Assembly: GCA_030770425.1 (NCBI GenBank)
Contig: JASJFT010000294.1
Location: forward strand, 1 to 47,018
Length of the DNA: 47,018 bases
From: Darksidea phi
Taxonomy: Eukaryota > Ascomycota > Dothideomycetes > Pleosporales > Lentitheciaceae
Reading direction: 5' to 3'
The position numbers and the translations under genes were made by a program. The notes under the pieces are model-generated. The model was given only the letters and a program-made list of their open reading frames with translations, made no database searches and was not told where the DNA came from. Shown one piece after another: positions 1 through 8,109 of this stretch (position 1 is its first letter; each line of letters starts with the position of its first letter).

Positions 1-22
1 CCCCCCCCCCCCCCCCCCCCCC

Positions 23-77
<55 letters not shown>
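1..77. repeat. near-pure poly-C tract
   Basis: The first 77 bases are all C except a single A at position 23, followed abruptly by AT-rich sequence. It does not resemble a fungal telomere repeat (TTAGGG/CCCTAA). A contig-end or homopolymer sequencing artefact is the simplest reading; a real C tract is possible but cannot be told from the sequence. Confidence 0.9.
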
Positions 78-79
<2 letters not shown>

Positions 80-429
80 ATAGTATATACTATAATACTA
101 TATTAAAATATTTCCTGCAGCACACGGCACGCCCTCTTTCATCAGGCTGGGGCAGTGGCACTAACAGACATGTCGTGACGCCTCAGGTAACGACTACAAC
201 CCTCTCTGGTCTCAAAAATCTTGTGGCGTTTGAAGGTTTGGGGACGAAATATTTTCATCTCGTCTTTTTAAGTTATTCAGTGTGTTTGACGACGCCATGG
301 CTGCTACTCGTTCGATATAGTATTTATGTGACGGATCTATTACGTAGAATACTCGCGTTGATATATTCAACAAAGTAGAAGTATACAGCCGGATTTATTT
401 ACCCAATTCTTTATTTGTCAAGTCCGTCG
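78..429. other. AT-rich gene-free stretch
   Basis: This sequence between the C tract and the inverted-repeat element begins with TA-rich runs (about 78-115). The longest reading frame is a short one of 67 codons with no recognisable content. I see no gene, RNA or clear regulatory site. Confidence 0.5.
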
Positions 430-1356
430 TACACTATGGTACAGTGCCCTCATCCTTGATGAGGCAAACCGCTATCCTTGAGGATTGATGAGGGCGCCCG
501 ATCCTTGATAGGGCAAACCTATAACCTTGATGAGGGCGCCCCTATCCTTAACTAGGGCAGCCTTATTAAGAATCGGGGTATAGTATTAGGCTTAGTATGA
601 GGCTCAGTAATTAGCTGATATTAAGCTTAGTAGCTGGCCTATATCGAGCTTAGCAGCTGGTAGAGGGAGAGCTCGGCGGCTGGCTAAGGTAGAGCTTAGT
701 TGCTAATGTAGAGCTTAGTAGCTAAGTCGTTGGATAGTATTAAGGGCGCGCGGGTATTCGCGGGTATTTATATACTAGTACGTAAAATCTTCTACGTTAT
801 ATACTTAACAACCTTAATACTATATACTAACCCTCTCGCTCCTCCTTCTTCGTAGTAATATAATAAGAACTATATAGTTTGTACGACTAAGTAGGGTACC
901 CTCCTAAGCTCGATATAGGCTAGCCGCTGAGCTCTACATCAGCCAGCTACTAAGCTTGATATAGGTTAGCTACTAAGCCTGATACTGTACCTGATACTGA
1001 GTTCAATATAGGCCAGTTGCTGAGCTCGATATAGGTTAGCTGCTAAGTCTGGTACTAATCCTAATACTAAGTTCGATATAGGCCAGTTGCTAAGCTCGAG
1101 GGAAGGATGAAGGGAGAGAGTATAAATTGTATAGTTTAAATAGAGTAAATTTTAATTTTGATATTTTTATACTTTTTGGGTTTTTTGAAATTGATAAATA
1201 TAAAAAAAGCTATTAAATATTAAAACTATATTTAATTTTTATTATTCTACTCTCATCAAGGATGAGGACAAAAAAGGTTAATTTAGCCCGATCAAGGATG
1301 AGGCAAAAACATTGGTTTGCCCTTATCAAGGATGAGACAATTGCTCCATAGTGGTA
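430..1356. mobile_element. 927-bp MITE-like element with terminal inverted repeats and TA ends
   Basis: The left end (430-470) and the reverse complement of the right end (1314-1356) share TAC-(C)ACTATGG, CTCATCCTTGAT and GGCAAACC blocks in the same order, giving an imperfect terminal inverted repeat of about 40 bp. Both ends are bounded by TA, the target site of Tc1/mariner/pogo-type elements. The CCTTGATGAGGGC motif recurs several times just inside the left end (472-560), and its complement recurs near the right end (1254-1303). An inner pair of arms, built on TCGATATAGG and AGCTGCTAAG motifs, lies inverted at about 576-730 and 904-1107, so much of the element could fold as a hairpin. There is no transposase reading frame, so it would be non-autonomous. 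The class assignment is inference; the inverted repeats are visible directly. Confidence 0.7.
904..1107. repeat. short tandem-like repeats in right arm of the element
   Basis: A degenerate unit containing (C/T)GATATAGG followed by (C/T)AG(C/T)(C/T)(A/G)CT(A/G)AG occurs about five times, starting near 909, 953, 1000, 1025 and 1070. Inverted copies lie in the left arm (about 624-661). Differences between copies are mostly C/T and G/A. Confidence 0.6.
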
Positions 1357-2483
1357 CCTATAAAATCATACTAAAGTCCATGCTACTTCTACGCTACCTC
1401 AAAAAATATCAACGCGAAATGCTCGCTAATACGATGCCGTACTCACTTACTAGAAGACTTAACTCCAAACTCCGTAGACTTATTTCGAATCATTACAGTA
1501 GGCTCCGACATAAAGGGACCAAAAGCGGACGATAATCACCAAGGATAGCGGCTTCCCGTGGCCTATCTCCGACACTTCCGTGTTATCAAGTAAATTCTGC
1601 GTTCCGTAATGCTTTATCCCCTTTCCGGGCATCACGACTCGAGCAATCGCGTCCAACCAATAGAACACCAGTCAACAATTCCCCTGCAAACCCCCACTTC
1701 GGGTCCGCACAGCGGACCGCCCGAACAACCCGGTCAAATGGGAAGTCACTCTAGGCCGGTTCTGGGTCAAAGGTCATACAGGTAGCATGTTAGCCTTCAC
1801 CGGTGAGCTGTTTCCGGCTACAACAAGCGACGGACACTCCTAATGCGGGTCTGCGGTCTGTCGTAACACACATCATGCACGCTGCGGCTTCTTGGTCCTT
1901 GTCACGTCATCGTGAAGGGCTTATCTCTTGTCCCGACAACCTGGTTGACATTTATCATCCCGGTAGGCCTAGCGGTGTGGGTCGGAGCATGGCTTGTCAG
2001 AGTTCGGGGGCTAAGCGGGTTGTAGGGTGCATGGAATTTTGAGGAGTTTCATTGCGGGCATCGTGTTCGCAGTTGGGTGGAACTATCGGTGAAGATGTCT
2101 CAATTTTCCTTTCTGTTGAAACAAAAAGGTTAAACGAATACACATGCAGGTGTGGCTAAATCGTTCCCTGTCTTTGTGCTCAAGGATTGACTGAACCACC
2201 GCTGAAAGTGGATTTGAATGAGAGCTTAACCCTAATAAGTTAGCTAAGCCTTGCCCTTCATTTATTTACTGCTTTAGCAAAAAGCGTGCATCATGTAACT
2301 GGCGACGAAACGTTTCTAGTCGATGGTTAATATTCTGTCGTGATATCGCTTCATTATTAGTTGAGCTACTTCCACAACGAAAGGAGGTGTCTTGCGTAAT
2401 AGATTCAACAAACGAAATTCTGCCTTGATAAATGAGAAGACGAGATGTGACAGAAAGTGAAACAATCACGTTTAGGCACCATC
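1357..2483. other. gene-free stretch right of the element
   Basis: Only short broken reading frames are present. Pieces such as the plus-strand frame around 1680-1850 look mildly protein-like but run into stops and match nothing I recognise. It may contain a very decayed gene, which I cannot support. Confidence 0.4.
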
Positions 2484-4010
2484 CTACTCTTCAGCTGCAG
2501 CACTCTGCTCCTGTCGATTATTATGAAAATTGTCAAGATCCTGCTCTCTCGTCTTGCTCAGTGCCGTAGCTTTGATAGTTTGCATAGCAGCTAGAAAATG
2601 CCGGCGTTGTAAGATCCGCACGTCAGTATCGCCCTCCTGCTCTCACACGCATTCAGTCGCCGCCGTCACACAGAGATTCTTGAGGTCCGAGCCAGTATAC
2701 TGTGGTGTGAGCTTTGCCAGTGTCGGTATGGTGATCTGTTCTTTGCCGTCTTGTTGGAGCTGCTCATGTTTGAGAAGCATGCCTAGTATACCAATTCGGT
2801 CCGCCTTTGACGGAAAATTGAAAAGAATGCGCACGGGAGCTCTTCGAAGCACGGCAGGGTCCAGATCGTTGGGCCGATTGGTGGCTAGCAAGATGAATGG
2901 CGAGTCGGTACCACTCATGATACCGTCCCATTCCATAAGGAACTGGTTCAGCATGGCCCGAATGTGGCGTTTCTCGCCGGCTTTGCGTTCGCCCAGCAGA
3001 GCGTCCGCCTCATCGATGAACACGATGGTTGGGTACATCTTGCGCGCCATAGAGAAGATGGCCTTGATCATCTTCTCATCGTCACCATGACACTTCTGCC
3101 ACACCTCAGACGTCGAGATCGAGAGCATATTGAAGCCGGACTGTTTGGCCACTCCCCTCGCTAAGAGAGTCTTTCCAGTGCCTGGGGGCCCATATAGAAT
3201 AGCCCCCGTGACTTTGTTGTCTTTCAAGACTCCGTGACCGAAGGCCTTGGGTTTCAGTAGTCCCATTGCTGTGACTCTCTCGACCTTGGCAATTGTTTTG
3301 GGGTCTATGAAGATGTTCTTATACCCGGCCGGGATTTCGTCTAAGACTGGAGTCAGTATGAAACTTACACCAATGTATTGCGGGTACTCACCCGTGTTGA
3401 CGATGCACTCAAGTAGCATCTGCTCGAATTTACCTCGTGCTAAGGATGCCCATTTCTTCATCTTGTTTTTGTGAGACCGAAGGCCGGGGTGGTCTACTTC
3501 AGGCTCAGAGTCCGAACAGCTGTCGGAGTCGTCTCCCCCTCCGTAGCATTCTTCGCCCTCGCTACAATCCTGCGCGTTCACTCTGTAGCAATGATCTTTT
3601 GTCCGCTTGGAGGATCTAGACCGGGGTCTCATGCGGCATTTCCCATTCTTTCCACTTGCAATATCACACGACCCCTCGTCACAGCTGTCATCGGAGATAT
3701 ATAGGAGCTTCCTCTCGTGCGCCTCCTGTTCGTTGTGCTGTTCTTCGTGAAGCGAGATTTTGTTGGGCTTTGCTGGAGAAGGGTCTTGAGCTTTTTTGTT
3801 GCTCTTTGCAACAACAGCATCAGGATGCTGCATGGTAATCTCTGGAGTGGCTCTGGGTTCGAGTTTAGCTTCTGGTATTTCCTTTCGGTGGCCTAGGGTA
3901 GGAATTGTCGTAGCGTCAACTTGTTCGGATTGTGTCCATGACTGCTGGAGTATACGGCGGTAACGAGAGGCAGAAGAGGCACCGTTTGGGCTGCCTGCAT
4001 CTAGTCGCAT
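2484..4010 (-). CDS. AAA ATPase, Msp1/ATAD1-like module, interrupted by in-frame TGA
   Basis: The ATG is at 4010-4008 on the minus strand. A 51-base in-frame intron (3391 to 3341) has a GTGAGT start, a CTGAC branch point and a TTAG end. Removing it joins CIVNT to DEIPAGYKNIF. Residues 1-185 are polar, low-complexity and acidic. The single AAA+ domain has Walker A GPPGTGKT (about 257-264), Walker B TIVFIDEADALL (about 308-319), sensor 1 LLATNRP (about 355) and an arginine-finger region RRAPVRIL, where related proteins usually have PRR. The frame stops at TGA 2645-2643. The same frame stays open for 52 further codons to a TAG at 2486-2484 and reads like the family's C-terminal lid (QRRHFLAAM, then a DLDNFHNN tail). 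The TGA therefore looks like a point change, most simply from an arginine codon. The product is 438 residues as it stands. Such ATPases remodel or extract proteins, often at membranes; the substrate here is unknown. It is divergent from the membrane-protein gene at 4709. Confidence 0.8.
3341..3391 (-). other. 51-nt in-frame intron in AAA ATPase gene
   Basis: On the minus strand it starts GTGAGT, has ATACTGAC as branch point and ends CTTAG. Its length is a multiple of three and it contains no stop, so an unspliced reading hides it. Retaining it would insert 17 residues between CIVNT and DEIPAGY. Confidence 0.8.
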
Positions 4011-4708
4011 GTTTGAGTGAATGTCAAGACTAGTTCTTGCGTGTGAAAATGCTATCGTTACAGGAGGTAGCTCAAATTTTGATTTTCACTTTCAGTCCGC
4101 AAGGCTGAACGCGCGTTTTGTTTCGCTTTGGGCCACAATGGTGCCTGCTCAAGAACAAGTCACTTGAAAAAGCAGCCACTTCCAATTCCGGATTAATCAA
4201 CATAAATATGTAGTAACGGAGCTGAAAGGTCGCAAGTGGCGCGCCTGATTCATGCGTGGTTATCACAAAGTTTCAGCTGTACAAGGGATACATCGCCTCA
4301 CTTCTTAGGCTCCTTCCTTACATGGTGTTTCTCTCCTAAATGTTCCACCACGTCCAATGTCAATTTTTGTTGGGCACTCACCGGTTGTTGGCCCCCAGCT
4401 CGCACGGTCGTGAAGTATAAAACCCCGGGAGCTTCCCACCAACCAGGGAAGCTTATAGCCGAACTCCCTCGCACAGCCCTGTGAACTCATACTGTCGAGG
4501 AGCGGGCCAGGCCAATCTCACAAAATACCGTAGCATGCATGAAGCCATGCCCGGAAACTTATGGAAAGGCGAAACTACTGTAGTCGCTGGCTTTGTTACA
4601 TTACCAGCCTGGTCCACTATCAAGGGCGGCAAGGCAATATCAGAGTGATAACTTCCCCAAAGTCGTCTTTACCACGGCCTTCTCTTTACGCAGACCACTG
4701 CTAGAACG
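4011..4708. promoter_or_regulatory. shared upstream region of two divergent genes
   Basis: This 698-base interval separates the start codons of the AAA ATPase (minus) and the 861-residue membrane protein (plus), so both promoters probably lie here. A plus-strand TATAAAA is visible at about 4417, near 290 bases before the ATG at 4709. I see no other named site and no gene. Confidence 0.5.
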
Positions 4709-7294
4709 ATGTCGTTCGAATTTGCCAGCCTTGATTTCGAGAAAGGTGCCTCAGGATTCGAGTCCTTGAAGACCGGTATCGAACAACCGGTATCCAAAGA
4801 CAAGCGCCAGCATGAGGGTACCCCAGAGCTGAACCATGTCAGTTCGATGCTTTCTCGCCGTTCTTCCGTCCCGCTCGTCGCCAAAAAGCAGAAGAATAGG
4901 TTTTCCCGAGGTTGGAAACGCCTCACAGGCGCTGGTTCGGGTCAAGAGGCAGCTTCAATTGCAAGCCAGGATGACGGAGGCAATACGCGGATCGAGACAG
5001 ATAAAGATTCCGTCGTTAGTCTGATATCCTCTGGCGGACGTTGTGTTCCTTCCTCTGCCGATGGCTCGAAGACCGTGAAGATGCCGCAGTTTGACGAGCT
5101 CGGAGCGTACCTGGCCAACGAGGATCAAGCTTCACAATTCTGGAATGACGACGCTACCTCCTTGGTTAATGTTGTGCAAAGTCCCGAACCAGTCTCCCCT
5201 TTCATCGAAAAAAATGGCGAAGAACGCGTCGAAGTCAAATTCTTCCGTGAAGGGAATGAATCAGATTACCGAAATCTTGGACGGATGGCAGAGATGATCT
5301 TGTCGGCACTCTCACTATGCATGCTGGACAACGAATGCATTTACGTCAAGTCTTGCAAGCCGCTGGCGAATCGTGAGCGACTGAAGAAGCTCATCCAGCA
5401 GGCTCGCGTGAGCCAGACAAACAGCATGTGGGGGGACGGAGGGAAAGGAGAAGAATCGAAGCAAGAACGGCTAAAGGAAAAGGAATTGTTCGAGGATGCA
5501 CTTTTCGATCTCATCGATTACATCGCCGCCATCCTGGCCAGACTGCTTTCACAGATAGCTGTTGGAAAATACTGGTCCGACAACATCCTGGCCGTGCTGA
5601 CCCAGAGAGTTGCCAAACTGAAAGTGCTCCTGTTCGACATGCACACAAACACGATGATTTCCTGTCAGGCAGGCGAGGCCGCTCTCGATCAAACAGACAT
5701 TTCCAGTCGCTTATCGAATGGAATCATGGACGAGGAAGAGTGCGAAGAGGTCTTACGCATGATTGACGCCGAGAGCAAGGAGGGCCTGACGACCGCTGCC
5801 GACGCAGAGGTCGCTCGTTACTGCGTTGATCAAAACCGCTTCCGATCCGGCATTGACTCGGTTCTTCGCTATTTGTTGCTCTCCCTCCGCTTTCATAACC
5901 GCTCGGGACTTCAAGCTACATCATTCGAAATCTGTGGCATGGTTTACGGAACGGGATTTGAGGACTTCAAGGCTCTACTCTTCCAGGACCGAGATCTGGA
6001 GTATTCGGCGTCCTCGGATCAGGATGCTCTCAAAACAGCTTATCCCGCCTTCAAGATCTTACACGAAGCCTTGGAGCAGGTTAAACGGAACTTCCCACCA
6101 AAGAATCAGTGTGAGCTGTGGACAAAGGTAGAATGGAGATATTGCAACGCCGACATCAAACGATCCAGCAGAACAGCGGCTGACAACGCAATGAATGATC
6201 TATCAATGTGCAAGTCAGAGACGGCCACAATGAAGAGTATGGCGGATATCATCACTGTCATGATTCCTCTGGTATTCACAAGTCCCGTGGTGGTTTCCAA
6301 CCTGACCAGATTCCGCGCGTCTTTAGCGCTAGCCTGCGATGTTAAAGACGTCGTCCAGCCTTCTAAGGACAAGGATTACTGCGCGTTCTTTCGTATGTAC
6401 ACCAATCAATTCGAAAACAACAGCAGTTCATGGGACGTCATGCGCTTGTCGGCTGCAGTCGAGAAAGGCTTCTTTTCCCGCAATAAACTTATGCACAGTT
6501 CCAAGAAGCCTGGAAAGATACAGAGCGAACTACTCGAGACGTCAGAGGAAATGGAAAATTGGGTGATTGATGAAGGCAGCGTCATTGTTGCCTGCAAATA
6601 TCAAGTATGCTCTATCTTACTGGTTGCCTTCATCATCGCCAGCGGCGGATTGGCGATGATAGCCTGCAAGGACAGAATCGTAGGAGTCGATCCATCCAAC
6701 TTGTCCATGTATCTCTGGATCTTGGCAGGTTTCTACCTCCTTGTGCAAAAGAGTCGGTTTGTCGAAGAGTGGCCATGGAGCGATTTCCTCCGGTTCCGCG
6801 TTCGATGTCGGTCTGTGTCGGAACTTCACGCCATCTCAAACATCCACGAGCAGCTCATCATGGCCAAGCTCTTGCATGGGGAACGTGGTGGAAGCTTGCT
6901 CAAGACTCGAGGTCTATTCAATAAGGTTTTCCTCCAGCGCGATTCCAACGACGGGTTCTCCATCGATTGTCCTCTAAATATGACGACGCTACTTCTTAGC
7001 GGGTTGATCATGCTCAAGGTTGTGACTCCTCGCGGCCATGCACTGGTGTGTCTAGATGCGCGACGTGGGACAGAACTCAAGGTTGTTGAGCACCAGGGAA
7101 ACCAAGAACAGGAACATCTACTCTGTGAGGATATTGATCGTTTGCATGATCGACATGGCCAGAAGAAGTCGAAAGATCGGCATGGCCAAAAGAAATCGAA
7201 AGATCGAATGAAATTACAATTGGTGATGTCAAAAGAGCTGAAGTGGAAGAGGGTTCAGGGCGTGTACAAGGGCATGGAAGTGGAGTTCGTCTAA
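4709..7294 (+). CDS. large hypothetical membrane protein, 861 aa
   Basis: This is one uninterrupted frame from ATG 4709 to TAA 7294. I cannot name a family. Residues 1-120 are Ser/Lys-rich and probably disordered. Residues 160-600 are mostly helical-looking with many Cys. Two clear membrane segments follow at about 632-655 (ILLVAFIIASGGLAMIA) and 664-688 (LSMYLWILAGFYLLVQ). A third hydrophobic stretch at about 757-772 (TTLLLSGLIMLKVV) precedes a charged tail. The tail carries a nine-residue unit, DRHGQKKSK, twice in a row (814-831). The gene lies head-to-head with the AAA ATPase and 815 bases upstream of the triple-AAA gene, so a shared process is plausible but is inference. Smooth coding and no internal stops argue for a functional gene. 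Confidence 0.8.
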   Translation: MSFEFASLDFEKGASGFESLKTGIEQPVSKDKRQHEGTPELNHVSSMLSRRSSVPLVAKKQKNRFSRGWKRLTGAGSGQEAASIASQDDGGNTRIETDKDSVVSLISSGGRCVPSSADGSKTVKMPQFDELGAYLANEDQASQFWNDDATSLVNVVQSPEPVSPFIEKNGEERVEVKFFREGNESDYRNLGRMAEMILSALSLCMLDNECIYVKSCKPLANRERLKKLIQQARVSQTNSMWGDGGKGEESKQERLKEKELFEDALFDLIDYIAAILARLLSQIAVGKYWSDNILAVLTQRVAKLKVLLFDMHTNTMISCQAGEAALDQTDISSRLSNGIMDEEECEEVLRMIDAESKEGLTTAADAEVARYCVDQNRFRSGIDSVLRYLLLSLRFHNRSGLQATSFEICGMVYGTGFEDFKALLFQDRDLEYSASSDQDALKTAYPAFKILHEALEQVKRNFPPKNQCELWTKVEWRYCNADIKRSSRTAADNAMNDLSMCKSETATMKSMADIITVMIPLVFTSPVVVSNLTRFRASLALACDVKDVVQPSKDKDYCAFFRMYTNQFENNSSSWDVMRLSAAVEKGFFSRNKLMHSSKKPGKIQSELLETSEEMENWVIDEGSVIVACKYQVCSILLVAFIIASGGLAMIACKDRIVGVDPSNLSMYLWILAGFYLLVQKSRFVEEWPWSDFLRFRVRCRSVSELHAISNIHEQLIMAKLLHGERGGSLLKTRGLFNKVFLQRDSNDGFSIDCPLNMTTLLLSGLIMLKVVTPRGHALVCLDARRGTELKVVEHQGNQEQEHLLCEDIDRLHDRHGQKKSKDRHGQKKSKDRMKLQLVMSKELKWKRVQGVYKGMEVEFV
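7148..7201 (+). repeat. 2 x 27-bp tandem repeat inside the membrane-protein gene
   Basis: Two adjacent 27-bp units differ at a few third positions, and each encodes DRHGQKKSK. This adds a basic cluster to the C-terminal tail. Confidence 0.85.
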
Positions 7295-8109
7295 GACAAT
7301 AGTCTTTGATTGTGTTGTCACAGGATGTGCGGGTCTTAGAAAGGTATTTCCTTTTAGAACTCTCTTATGATGGTTTCCAGTTTCGCAACATGGATATTAT
7401 TGTTACAGTTACTTTTTCTCAAGTTCGCTTTGAAGACTGAATATGCGCGCTATTCTTATTGTAATTAATGAGTTGTTAATGAGCTCACGTAAAGGCGATA
7501 ACACTTGACTGTCCTGTGATTCTACCTATCTTTCCGAGCTGCACTGCGTGGAAGCATTTTCCACCTAACACCCAGCGATGATACCATTACGCATTATAAA
7601 TTATGCAAAAACCTACTATGAGGCTGAATGCCTCAACCAGGTTTTTGACCGACAATTTGGGGGCGAGGAGCCGAGCCTCAGGGGATCGGCGTCGGAGCGC
7701 CCGAGGGCGCATATGCAGGGTAGCGTGGACCTCAGAACACGCATTGTTGAACATCCATTCAAACGCGTTCATTGTGCTCAGCCTCTTGCTAGCGAGCTGC
7801 AGCTCAATGCGATAACATACACATACACTGCTGGTATGCCTCAGGTTTGTAGACATGCTTAACCCTTGAATCACCCTAAAGGAGGCTATGCTGTTGACCA
7901 CAAGCACCATACGAGGATCCGCCACCGACACTACTAATGATAACCTAATCCAGCTCTCAACCACCTTCGGAAAGTTTTTCCTTCATTAATTGTGCCAAAG
8001 TCAGCGAGTACTTCCCGAAACTCACCGCTTCAGACGCTGGACGACAGACAAACCCGCCCTTCCTAAGCTGCTGTTATCTTCCTTCTTCAAGAGTGACAAC
8101 AGCCTCGTC
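7295..8109. promoter_or_regulatory. intergenic region upstream of triple-AAA gene
   Basis: This is the 3' flank of the membrane-protein gene and the upstream region of the gene at 8110. A TATAAATTATG stretch at about 7595 is a possible TATA element. The short opposing frames at 7578-7964 have no recognisable content and are taken as noncoding. Confidence 0.4.

Noticed and set aside
1..77. Telomere at the left end
   Set aside because: The tract is poly-C, not CCCTAA-type repeats, and no subtelomeric helicase gene follows.
430..1356. CRISPR-like array from the regularly recurring CCTTGATGAGGGC motif
   Set aside because: This is eukaryotic DNA, the units are degenerate and inverted between the two ends, and spacing is irregular; an inverted-repeat mobile element explains it better.
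3247..3474. Plus-strand frames within the AAA ATPase gene
   Set aside because: They are shadows of the minus-strand AAA domain, which has complete Walker A, Walker B and sensor motifs.
7990..8109. Extending the triple-AAA protein upstream to 7990
   Set aside because: That start is a TTG; the first ATG in frame is at 8110 and the upstream codons show no family-like content.
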